A DNA stretch of 60,179 bases from Alphaproteobacteria bacterium (lineage in GTDB: Bacteria > Pseudomonadota > Alphaproteobacteria > Rs-D84), in assembly GCA_017427715.1 (NCBI GenBank), contig JAFRSF010000002.1:1-60179 (forward strand), written 5' to 3'. A program made the position numbers and the translations under genes. Below are positions 46,429-53,216 of this stretch, piece by piece; within the stretch, counting starts at the first letter, position 1, and each line of letters starts with the position of its first letter. Below the pieces are notes generated by a model. It was not told the DNA's origin. It did not search any database and worked only from the letters and a program-made list of their open reading frames with translations.

Positions 46429-46989
46429 TTATACAGACATAATGTCGGTTTCTTTTTGTTTGGCAATTGCATCAACTTCAGCACTACGACCATCAAAAAC
46501 TTTTTGTAAATCTTCTTCGTACCTGTGTTGTTCGTCTTCTGAAATTTCTTTATCTGTACCAGCACGTTTGATTTTATTCATAGCGTCCTGGCGAATATTA
46601 CGCATAGATATCTTTGCTTCTTCTGCATATTTACCAGATACTTTGGTTAATTCGCGGCGGCGTTCTTCTGTCAAAGGTGGCAAATTCAATCTAATTACAC
46701 CACCAGCAGTCATAGGATTTAATCCCAAACCAGAATCACGAATCGCTTTTTCAACAGCGGGTGCATTAGAAACATCCCATACAGTGACAGACAAAGTTTG
46801 ATTGTCTGGTGTAGATACTGTTGCAACTTGGTTCAAAGGCATTTCAGAACCGTACACCGGCACACGAACCCCGTCCAGCAAATGCACAGAAGCACGACCT
46901 GTGCGTAAACCTGCGTATTCGTTTTGTAATACTTCCAAAGTTTGGGCTGTTTTTTGTTCTACTTCGGCTTTTAATGAATTATAATCCAT
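46429..46989 (-). CDS. frr: Ribosome recycling factor Frr
   Basis: 186 residues. LRTGRASVHLLDGVRVPVYG is the RRF signature, followed by the helix with RDSGLGLNP and the C-terminal RREL.K coiled-coil arm. It splits post-termination ribosomes with EF-G. AAGGAG precedes the ATG. uppS follows 22 nt after the stop, opening the envelope gene run. pyrH, which usually precedes frr, is not visible: tRNA-Ala lies upstream on the other strand. Confidence 0.95.
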   Translation of the reverse strand: MDYNSLKAEVEQKTAQTLEVLQNEYAGLRTGRASVHLLDGVRVPVYGSEMPLNQVATVSTPDNQTLSVTVWDVSNAPAVEKAIRDSGLGLNPMTAGGVIRLNLPPLTEERRRELTKVSGKYAEEAKISMRNIRQDAMNKIKRAGTDKEISEDEQHRYEEDLQKVFDGRSAEVDAIAKQKETDIMSV

Positions 46990-47038
46990 AGAAATCTCCT
47001 TGTTGTAATAGTGTTCAAAGAAAGATTAGCAAAATGAT

Positions 47039-47067
47039 TTGACATTTGGCAAGAAGAAATATAAAAT
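47039..47067 (+). promoter_or_regulatory. Promoter of tRNA-Ala
   Basis: TTGACA (47039-47044), a 17-nt spacer and TAAAAT (47062-47067), 24 nt before the mature tRNA. Confidence 0.7.
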
Positions 47068-47091
47068 AAATCACACATATGATAGATTATC

Positions 47092-47167
47092 GGGGTTGTA
47101 GCTCAGTTGGTAGAGCACTTGCATGGCATGCAAGGGGTCGTCAGTTCGAATCTGATCAGCTCCACCA
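47092..47167 (+). tRNA. tRNA-Ala(GGC)
   Basis: 76 nt with encoded CCA. Acceptor stem GGGGTTG/CAGCTCC holds the G3:U70 identity pair. Anticodon stem CTTGC/GCAAG, loop ATGGCAT with anticodon GGC. T-loop TTCGAAT. Confidence 0.97.
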
Positions 47168-47179
47168 TTAAAATTGTTG

Positions 47180-47210
47180 GCTCGCATAAATAAATGCGGG
47201 CTTATTTTTT
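47180..47210 (+). terminator. Terminator after tRNA-Ala
   Basis: GCTCGCAT-AAATAA-ATGCGGGC followed by TTATTTTTTG. A second hairpin with T-run (GCACC-TTTC-GGTGT, 47268-47290) lies further on. Confidence 0.7.
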
Positions 47211-47293
47211 GTTGTATTTCTGTACATCTTAGTAGGTTCTCATCTGACCCTTGCGCCTAAATAAAAAACGCACCTTTCGGTGTTTTTTTATTT

Positions 47294-47313
47294 ATGGGGC
47301 GGGTGACCAGATT
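47294..47313. repeat. 20-bp copy of the tRNA-His 3' end
   Basis: It is identical to 47736-47755, the 3' end of tRNA-His including CCA, in the same orientation. The two copies are 442 bp apart and flank the GIY-YIG gene, an att-like arrangement. Confidence 0.85.
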
Positions 47314-47376
47314 GATTTCGCTTTGCTCAATTCCCCTTGGCTCGTTCGCGTTGCTCACCGGCATACTATGATGCAA

Positions 47377-47616
47377 TCAAAAGTGATTTTTACAAAACTT
47401 ACGACCAGAGTGAGTTTTTAGATATATTTCAAAGTTTTTCGCTTTTTGCTCATCATCAAAAGCAATATAACTTTTAATTCTCCATGGTTTGTATTTATTG
47501 GTATGTATAGATTGTCCAGTATTATGTTCTTTTAATCTTTGTTTCAAATCGTTTGTGTAACCAACATAGAAAGTATCGGTATAATTAACTGATTGTAATA
47601 TATAAACGTAGTACAT
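47377..47616 (-). CDS. GIY-YIG domain protein (UPF0213-like)
   Basis: 79 residues forming one GIY-YIG nuclease domain: YYVYILQS and FYVGYTNDLKQRLKEHN give the two strands, the Arg of DLKQRL and the Asn-Gly stretch follow, and PWRIKSYIAF and the Glu in FEIYLK complete it. Single-domain relatives (UPF0213/YhbQ) are common and their targets are mostly unknown. The gene lies between two copies of a tRNA-His 3' end and ends in TGA. Confidence 0.85.
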   Translation of the reverse strand: MYYVYILQSVNYTDTFYVGYTNDLKQRLKEHNTGQSIHTNKYKPWRIKSYIAFDDEQKAKNFEIYLKTHSGRKFCKNHF

Positions 47617-47736
47617 TATTTGGCCCGTCTTTTTGTCTTGTTTTTTTATAAAAAAATGCGACCAAAAAGCCGCGGCATTCCGTTTTGCAACGCATCAAAT
47701 CCGCTCGATCGCGGCTTTGCTGACGGCAAAGACGGA

Positions 47737-47814
47737 TGGGGCGGGTGACCAGATTCGAACTGGCGACATTTGGTACCACAAACCAACGCTCTAACCAACT
47801 GAGCTACACCCGCC
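47737..47814 (-). tRNA. tRNA-His(GTG)
   Basis: 78 nt counting the extra 5' G and encoded CCA. The G-1:C73 pair is typical of tRNA-His. Anticodon stem TTGGT/ACCAA, loop TTGTGGT with anticodon GTG. T-loop TTCGAAT. Confidence 0.96.
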
Positions 47815-47821
47815 AAAAAAA

Positions 47822-47898
47822 TGGCGCGCCCAGAAGGATTCGAACCCTCAACCTTCTGATCCGTAGTCAGATGCTCTATCCAATTGAGCCATGGGCGC
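47822..47898 (-). tRNA. tRNA-Arg(ACG)
   Basis: 77 nt with encoded CCA. Acceptor GCGCCCA/TGGGCGC, anticodon stem TCTGA/TCAGA, loop CTACGGA with anticodon ACG (read as ICG). It is 7 nt upstream of tRNA-His on the same strand, so they are co-transcribed. Confidence 0.96.
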
Positions 47899-47969
47899 AA
47901 CGGTCTTATATTTTATACGGTTTTATTTATTTTGCAAGTAAAAACGAAAATATTTTGTGATAAAAAAAC

Positions 47970-47998
47970 TTGAAACAAATAAATTAAATTATTACAAT
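47970..47998 (+). promoter_or_regulatory. Promoter of the secreted-protein/DGR-target run
   Basis: TTGAAA (47970-47975), a 17-nt spacer and TACAAT (47993-47998). It gives an 85-nt purine-rich leader before the GTG at 48090, with several AGGA-like sequences. Confidence 0.65.
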
Positions 47999-48089
47999 CT
48001 ATATCCGAAAAAGGACAGAGGACAAAATAGGAATACAGGGAAAACCACAGACAATACCACGCGAAGAGAGAAAAAAAGGACCTAAACCC

Positions 48090-49022
48090 GTGAAAGCCGC
48101 AGAAACCTACACACACACAACTAAGGCGTTGCTGAGCTTTTTTGTGTTTGTCTTGGTACTATGTGATTTTGCGCGATGTGCGACAATCAGTGGTCCGGTT
48201 ATAACATTAAATCATAATACAAATCCGTCTCAGGGTAATTGCCCAAATAATTCGTATGTAATAACATTATCAGACACTGCGTATAATAATATGTTATTTG
48301 TGCATGGAATGAATGTTTGTCCCAGCGGTTATTCTAGAATAAAATTGAATGGCGTGACAATTGGCACTGCTACGACAACATTTACACACAATACAACATC
48401 TTCTGGTACATGCAGAAACGGGTATAAACAAATACCATTATTGGTGAACACGACATTTAGTAAATATTACAACAAAAATTGTGTAGACGGCACTGCGTAT
48501 ACGTATCGTCCTGATAATCCGCCTGAAATAGTGCCTGCATATGATGGTGTAATCTTTGGTACACAAATACAAACATGTGAAAACGGATATTTAAATAATG
48601 GTACGTGTGTTTCGTATCAACAGGGAAATTGTCCAGATAATTATCAGGGCATGGCAATAAATGCAAATACGATTATCGCATTAAATAACGGCAATTGCAA
48701 CAGCGGATACACAAAAATAGAAATAGAAAGTCCGTGTCAGGGTGCAGCAACGACATCATCGACATGTATGAAGTTGTGCGAATCGGGTTATGCATATACC
48801 GCGAATGGGACATGTGAAAATATTCAATGTCCATATGGTGGTGGTGTATTTGAATCTGGGGTTGGGCGCAATTATCAGATGTATTCCGGTAAACAAACAA
48901 CCCCGACAATAACGGCCAGGGTCGGTTCAGGTAAATGCTATATCAATTTGGCACCAGGTGCTGCAACTGGCAACGCAATAAATATACGAATGAACGGTAC
49001 AACATATCATTTAACAGATTAA
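48090..49022 (+). CDS. Secreted Cys-rich protein upstream of the DGR target
   Basis: 310 residues starting with GTG (AAGGA lies about 10 nt before). The signal peptide (core LLSFFVFVLVLCDFARC, cleavage near 32) follows an AC-repeat-encoded Thr/His stretch. The mature part has repeated Gly/Asn/Tyr-rich units with a CPxxY/CxxGY pattern (for example CPSGYSRIKLNG, CRNGYKQIPL, CNSGYTKIEI) and ends with a segment (INLAPGAATGNAINIRMNG) resembling the shared C-terminal domain of the window's surface proteins. Function is unknown. The paralogs at 49037 and 49548 follow in what is probably one operon. Confidence 0.75.
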   Translation: MKAAETYTHTTKALLSFFVFVLVLCDFARCATISGPVITLNHNTNPSQGNCPNNSYVITLSDTAYNNMLFVHGMNVCPSGYSRIKLNGVTIGTATTTFTHNTTSSGTCRNGYKQIPLLVNTTFSKYYNKNCVDGTAYTYRPDNPPEIVPAYDGVIFGTQIQTCENGYLNNGTCVSYQQGNCPDNYQGMAINANTIIALNNGNCNSGYTKIEIESPCQGAATTSSTCMKLCESGYAYTANGTCENIQCPYGGGVFESGVGRNYQMYSGKQTTPTITARVGSGKCYINLAPGAATGNAINIRMNGTTYHLTD

Positions 49023-49036
49023 GCAAAGGAGAACTA

Positions 49037-49531
49037 ATGAAAAAACTTATAATAACATTATTTGTATGCGTTGTATACGGCATGCCAACTTATGGTGCAA
49101 ATGTATGTGCAAAAACTGGTACGTATATCGGGGTGTTAAAAAAGGATGTCAATGGTACAGTTTCTGCGACAGATATGACAACCAAATCATGGAAAATATT
49201 ATTTGATTATGACGGGGACAATGTTAACGAAAAAATGATAACAGGTCTGGCATCGTGCAATGGTATAACAGGGACATTTGGGATTTCTGTTACCAATTTA
49301 TACACAGATGCATCAGATGTTGGTACATATTGCTGGTGCAAAATGGAACCTGTTATTACGTATTATACAGCAGAAAACAAACGACCGACCGGAATAACAT
49401 CATATTGGACATTTTTACAGACGTTTAACAGCGAAACTAATTGCGCCAGTGATTGTACATCCGAATGTGCAGATGCTGTTGCCAACAATACAAGTGATTT
49501 TCGTTATAAATTATTTGAAGCAATCTGGTAA
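49037..49531 (+). CDS. Secreted Cys-rich protein, non-diversified paralog of the DGR target
   Basis: 164 residues with a signal peptide (core LIITLFVCVVYGMPTYGA). It shares GTYCWCKM and the C-terminal pattern DCTSECADAVANN...FRYKLFEAIW with the DGR target 17 nt downstream. Its 3' end is AT-rich and unlike the template repeat in DNA sequence, so it is not under the DGR. AAAGGAG precedes the ATG at 49037. Confidence 0.75.
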   Translation: MKKLIITLFVCVVYGMPTYGANVCAKTGTYIGVLKKDVNGTVSATDMTTKSWKILFDYDGDNVNEKMITGLASCNGITGTFGISVTNLYTDASDVGTYCWCKMEPVITYYTAENKRPTGITSYWTFLQTFNSETNCASDCTSECADAVANNTSDFRYKLFEAIW

Positions 49532-49547
49532 ATTACGGGGGAATGAA

Positions 49548-50030
49548 ATGAATAAATATATAAATAAAATAATATTTGTGACATTATTAATAATTGCAAT
49601 TTATCCGGCATACAGTGCGGTTGATATGTGCGTGGCAGATAATTCAACGGCAATTGTATTGGACCCATCGATTGGTGGATCAAATTATAGCAGTAACTCT
49701 ACCACAGCAACATGGTGGACAGTCTTTAATTATGGAACAATTGTGGGTGTATATGCGTGTCTAAGCAGCAAGCAAAACCTGAGCCAATACAATGTGTATA
49801 GCGCAAATAATGGTGTTTTGGTGGATAACAACGTAACAGTTACTGGCGGTGAACAAAATGGTCAACACTGTTGGTGTAAAATAACACACCCGGTGGCTTC
49901 GCTTTGGGGGTTCAACAGCTCGGGCAGTTCGTTGTCGGACTGCGTTTCGCATTGCGCGAATAACTGTGGCAACACCGTCCGGAGCTACGCGGCTTTCCGT
50001 TCTGCGTTGTTTGGTTCGGTCGCGTATTGA
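49548..50030 (+). CDS. DGR target: secreted Cys-rich protein with variable C-terminus
   Basis: 160 residues. A signal peptide (core IIFVTLLIIAIYPAYSA) is followed by a Cys-rich domain with GQHCWCKI. The last 45 residues are encoded by the variable repeat. Residues that differ from the template are 124, 126, 135, 143, 145, 146, 147 and 149; the three Cys (132, 136, 140) and the hydrophobic ending FRSALFGSVA are encoded without A in TR and so are shielded from mutation. The fold is not an obvious C-type lectin. Export makes an exposed or secreted ligand-binding protein likely. ATG at 49548 follows GGGGGA. Confidence 0.85.
   Translation: MNKYINKIIFVTLLIIAIYPAYSAVDMCVADNSTAIVLDPSIGGSNYSSNSTTATWWTVFNYGTIVGVYACLSSKQNLSQYNVYSANNGVLVDNNVTVTGGEQNGQHCWCKITHPVASLWGFNSSGSSLSDCVSHCANNCGNTVRSYAAFRSALFGSVAY
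49891..50023 (+). repeat. DGR variable repeat (VR)
   Basis: It begins CGGTGGCTTCG and ends GGTTCGGTCGC, identical boundaries to the template. Changes from TR: AAC to AGC (codon 124), AAC to GGC (126), AAT to CAT (135), AAC to ACC (143), CAG to CGG (145), AAC to AGC (146), AAC to TAC (147), ACT to GCT (149). All nine substituted bases are A in TR. It is much more GC-rich than the surrounding genes. Confidence 0.95.
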
Positions 50031-50078
50031 TGTCCGTTGGGGCGATATCACGTGTGGCGAAAGGGGCGAATGGACGTT

Positions 50079-50136
50079 TACGCGCAGCGCGTAGCACGTA
50101 GAACGACCCCCCTTTGGGGGGTGCGGCATAAGCCGC
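50079..50136. promoter_or_regulatory. Hairpins downstream of VR
   Basis: Three hairpins: TACGCGC-A-GCGCGTA (50079-50093), CCCCCC-TTT-GGGGGG (50107-50121) and GCGGC-ATAA-GCCGC (50123-50136). DGRs of phage BPP-1 type need a hairpin or cruciform just after VR for efficient retargeting, so one of these is a candidate. Confidence 0.55.
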
Positions 50137-50175
50137 GGGGGGAAAAGACCCACCCATGGTGGGAATTCTATTTAG

Positions 50176-50247
50176 TTTTTGTTGTACCCGTATGACGGTC
50201 AATACGGTAAATACAACAAAAAGGGTTGCACACCGTAACGGTTGTGC
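50176..50247 (+). promoter_or_regulatory. Structured region just before TR
   Basis: TTTTTGTTGTA (50176-50186) pairs with TACAACAAAAA (50212-50222), extended inside by CCGTAT/ATACGG. A second hairpin GCACACCG...CGGTTGTGC (50228-50247) follows directly. It may be the 5' boundary of the template RNA or a terminator for the target operon. Confidence 0.5.
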
Positions 50248-50279
50248 GTCATGACCCATTTGTGGGGTTACTTTTTGTT

Positions 50280-50412
50280 CGGTGGCTTCGCTTTGGGGGT
50301 TCAACAACTCGAACAGTTCGTTGTCGGACTGCGTTTCGAATTGCGCGAATAACTGTGGCAACAACGTCCAGAACAACGCGACTTTCCGTTCTGCGTTGTT
50401 TGGTTCGGTCGC
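50280..50412 (+). repeat. DGR template repeat (TR)
   Basis: 133 nt, identical in length and ends to VR. It holds 24 adenines, mainly in AAC/AAT codons in the VR frame, the usual design that lets one codon become many while avoiding stops. It does not begin with a start codon and is not expected to be translated. TR is followed by CCTTGGG where VR has GTATTGA, giving the usual difference at the 3' initiation site. Confidence 0.95.
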
Positions 50413-50640
50413 TCCTTGGGTAAGGTAATAACTTTGCCACCTAAGACAAAGTTTGGCTAACCTGCAGGACAAAGCGTTGAAACGCTTTTCAGATGTCCGT
50501 ATCAAGATATCTGTTTTATAATGCCTTGCACATCAAAGGCGGGGTGTGTAACCTGTCCTGACCAGACGAATACAATGCGCAGGGGATATCTGGACTAGTA
50601 ATTTGGTGTGTATCGTGATGAACGTCCTGGATATCCAATT
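50280..50640 (+). ncRNA. Predicted TR-containing template RNA
   Basis: After TR come three hairpins: AACTTTG...CAAAGTT (50430-50453), GGACA AAGCGTT...AACGCTT TGTCC (50467-50498) and GGATATC.GGAC...GTCC..GATATCC (50584-50636). No convincing protein frame covers 50413-50669. DGR reverse transcriptases copy a TR RNA whose 3' part is structured and required for priming, which this region fits. Exact ends are not known. Confidence 0.6.
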
Positions 50641-50669
50641 TTAACAATTTTGAACAAAGGACAATATCA

Positions 50670-50996
50670 ATGACATTGGATGAAATTAAAAATTTAAACA
50701 AAGACAAATGTCCAAAATTTTCTTCTTTTATGAAAAATCAACTGCCTATGCCCGGAATAAAGAAACATCTTGATGAAATTCTGAACCGGGAAATCACAGT
50801 GGTTGATTATAGATTACGCAAATCTGTACAAAAAAGTGGGACTGAATGTTTACAAATGCAATTTATCATGGATAACGAAGTATGTGTATTATTTACTGGC
50901 AGTTGCGTTTTAATCAATCAAATTCAAGAAGCAAAAAATAATATACCATTTGCAGGAACAATTGTCAAAATTGACAGGTATTATTCGTTTTCTTAA
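50670..50996 (+). CDS. DGR accessory protein candidate
   Basis: 108 residues between TR and the reverse transcriptase, in the place of Avd. AAAGGA precedes the ATG. Unlike the four-helix Avd, the second half is beta-rich (TECLQMQFIMDNEVCVLFTG, then GTIVKIDRYYSFS), suggesting a small nucleic-acid-binding, OB-like fold. The RT start follows 18 nt after the stop, so the two are probably translated together. I cannot name the family. Confidence 0.65.
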   Translation: MTLDEIKNLNKDKCPKFSSFMKNQLPMPGIKKHLDEILNREITVVDYRLRKSVQKSGTECLQMQFIMDNEVCVLFTGSCVLINQIQEAKNNIPFAGTIVKIDRYYSFS

Positions 50997-51014
50997 AATA
51001 ACAAATATAGAAAA

Positions 51015-51989
51015 ATGAAAACTTATAAACATTTATGGGAACAATTTATTTCCAAAGAAAATTTCGATTTAGCTGCTAGAAAAGCAATCAAAAGCAAAAA
51101 ATCAAAGAAAGAAGTTCAAATATTTTTGGCACACAGCAAAGAATATCTTGATAAATTAAGAAACGATTTAATTATTGGAAAATACAAAACTTCCCAATAT
51201 AAAACTTTTACTATATATGAACCTAAAGAGAGATTGATTTATAAATTGCCGTTATACCCGGATCACATAGTGCATCATGCGTTAATCAATATTTTGGGGC
51301 CAATTTGGCAAAAATCTTTCATTCATGATTCTTATGCGTGCATTCCAGGACGCGGATTGCATGCGGCATCACAAAAGATGATGCATTTTATGCGTCGTAA
51401 TGAATATGTACTGCAATGTGATATTCGCAAATTTTACCCCAGTATAAATCATGAGATTATTATGAATATTTTAAAACGTAAAATTCATGATAATCGTATA
51501 TTAAAGATATTAAATGAAATAATCTGGTCTGTGGGTGGACAAACAAATCTGCCGATTGGTAATTTAACCAGTCAGTGGTTGGGAAATGTTTATCTGAATG
51601 AATTAGACAATTTTATCAAACAAGATTTACATTGTCGTGATTATATCAGGTATTGTGATGATTTTTGTGTGTTTGATAACGACAAACATAAATTACATTT
51701 TTGGGCTAAATGTATATGTGTATTTCTGAAACAAAATATGAAAATGAATTTATCTAGATGTAATATTCATAAAACAACAGACGGGGTTTGTTTTATAGGT
51801 TATCGGCATTTTAAGCATTTTATTTTAATAAAACAAAGCACTGCATATAAATTAAGTAAACGCATAACAAATATCATAGAAAACAAACATTTTAATCCAA
51901 AATCCATCGGACAAATGGCTGCGGCATACGGTTGGACAAAATGGTGTTGCAGTTATAATTTCAGAAACAAAATAAAAATATTCAAATAA
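51015..51989 (+). CDS. DGR reverse transcriptase
   Basis: 324 residues, a single RT domain with no maturase, endonuclease or RNase H part. Catalytic Asp D136 lies in LQCDIRKFYPSIN, the second pair in YCDD (D215-D216). Motif 4 reads IGNLTSQ (181-187), the [IVL]GxxxSQ form typical of DGR RTs rather than QGxxxSP. GYRHF marks motif 7. The Cys in YCDD is uncommon among bacterial RTs. It would copy TR RNA with errors at A and replace VR in the target gene. No Shine-Dalgarno is obvious, consistent with coupling to the accessory gene. Confidence 0.93.
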   Translation: MKTYKHLWEQFISKENFDLAARKAIKSKKSKKEVQIFLAHSKEYLDKLRNDLIIGKYKTSQYKTFTIYEPKERLIYKLPLYPDHIVHHALINILGPIWQKSFIHDSYACIPGRGLHAASQKMMHFMRRNEYVLQCDIRKFYPSINHEIIMNILKRKIHDNRILKILNEIIWSVGGQTNLPIGNLTSQWLGNVYLNELDNFIKQDLHCRDYIRYCDDFCVFDNDKHKLHFWAKCICVFLKQNMKMNLSRCNIHKTTDGVCFIGYRHFKHFILIKQSTAYKLSKRITNIIENKHFNPKSIGQMAAAYGWTKWCCSYNFRNKIKIFK

Positions 51990-52003
51990 TTCTTGGGGAA
52001 TAT

Positions 52004-52587
52004 TTATTTCGTCTTTTGCAGGGCGGCTTGCTTAAACATATTAAAATGTTTACGGCACAGGGATTTATACTGTGATGCTCCAACTTCAATTTGTGGCCCA
52101 TTTATAACCAATGTGCCATTTGCATTAAATCTAGCATTATGCGATGCGCGATTTGGGCAACCTGGATGTTGACATACAGTTTTTATTTCTTCTGTTGATG
52201 CATCTACTTCCAGTAATCTTTGTGATGCAGGGAACAAATGTTCGTTGCTGTCCGTTTTCAAACCATAACATATAACAGTAATTTTTGGGTTGTAATCCAC
52301 AATTTCCACCAATCTGTCAATATCAGCAGCAGAAAAGAATTGTACTTCGTCAATCAGCACAAATTGTGTGTCAGTTTTTGGTGTAAAGTTTTGCAAATCT
52401 TTTAATGCAACACATGGTTCTTTTAAACCAACCCTGGATACGACATAATTAATTGCATCACGATTATCAGTCAAAGGTTTAATAACTTCATATTTGCACC
52501 CCGTTTGTTTGTATTGATATGCTTGCATGCATAATTGTGCAGATTTTGAAGCCGCCATAGCCCCATAAACAAAATGTAACTAGCCAT
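52004..52587 (-). pseudogene. tdk: Thymidine kinase, frameshifted near the start
   Basis: Thymidine kinase (TK1 type), phosphorylating thymidine. VLIDEVQFF carries the catalytic Glu region, CQHPGCPNRASHNAR a zinc-binding part. The expected start is ATG at 52587 (after AAAAGGA) reading M-A, then a frame change: the kinase frame continues LHFVYGAMAASKSAQL but is preceded by TAG (52582-52580). One base missing in codon 3 explains this. The first in-frame ATG (52558) would lose part of the P-loop. So the gene is inactive, or the base was lost in sequencing. Confidence 0.75.
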
Positions 52588-52607
52588 ATTTAATCCTTTT
52601 TATTACG

Positions 52608-53195
52608 TTATTCGCCATAATACAGCACAGAATTATCAAATGCTGTGTAATTGGTATTGTTGTATTTAATATGCAGTTTTTTATCGCTGTCCAGTGTCAT
52701 CACATTGTTTTCATTGCTTAAATTGGCATAGTATTTTTCGTTACCAATCTTGATGACCAACACAGGCCCATCAACAGGTCTTTCTTGATGCATATACATG
52801 ATTCCGCCGCCAACATGTAAAATACGTCCGCAATCCCCCAGTTTTTTGGAACCAGCCGGTGATTTAAGATTATCTGGGCATGTTTCTATACCCTGGGTCA
52901 TGGTTTCGCTGTATTCAAATCCTGTATTTGGTGCATCGGGACCAGGGCAGAAACTGTTTGCTGGACAAGGTTGGGCGGTTTCGCTTTCTTTTGGAACATA
53001 TTGTCCAGCACCGCAAGAAATCACATTTCGGCGCCAACGTGCAATATATTGAACTGTTCCAGATGTAATATTACCAATCGAATCACCAAAACAATTGGCG
53101 GTTGATGCATCTGGTGCAATGGCGGCACCGTCCGCAAACGCATTTGTTGCGAACATGCTGCATACCAATAAAAATGTCATCAACCACCGTTTCAT
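52608..53195 (-). CDS. Secreted Cys-rich protein with shared C-terminal domain
   Basis: 195 residues, signal peptide (core WLMTFLLVCSMFATNAFA). A Cys-rich segment (CGAGQYVP ... CPANSFCPG) looks like the ephrin-receptor-like/GCC2-GCC3 type repeats. The C-terminal 70 residues end in NYTAFDNSVLYYGE and match the end of the surface protein at 24040. It lies just after tdk and before the InlB-repeat genes, all on the minus strand. Confidence 0.7.
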   Translation of the reverse strand: MKRWLMTFLLVCSMFATNAFADGAAIAPDASTANCFGDSIGNITSGTVQYIARWRRNVISCGAGQYVPKESETAQPCPANSFCPGPDAPNTGFEYSETMTQGIETCPDNLKSPAGSKKLGDCGRILHVGGGIMYMHQERPVDGPVLVIKIGNEKYYANLSNENNVMTLDSDKKLHIKYNNTNYTAFDNSVLYYGE

Positions 53196-53216
53196 TGTTA
53201 TGTTTATCCTATTTTA

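Larger units (their letters stand above)
49548..51989 (+). mobile_element. Diversity-generating retroelement (DGR), complete
   Basis: In order: target gene (49548-50030) with a variable repeat at its 3' end (49891-50023), hairpins (50079-50136), template repeat (50280-50412), structured RNA region (to about 50640), accessory gene (50670-50996) and reverse transcriptase (51015-51989). VR and TR are both 133 nt. They differ at nine positions, all of them A in TR. This is the standard DGR layout and mutagenesis signature. Confidence 0.93.

Noticed and set aside
49761..50505. Long minus-strand frames (130 and 197 codons) across VR and TR
   Set aside because: They are by-products of the GC-rich repeats. 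The TR/VR pair and the plus-strand target explain the region.
51015..51989. Reverse transcriptase as a retron or group II intron protein
   Set aside because: No maturase/endonuclease domain, intron ends or msr-msd structure. The IGNLTSQ motif plus the TR/VR pair fit a DGR.
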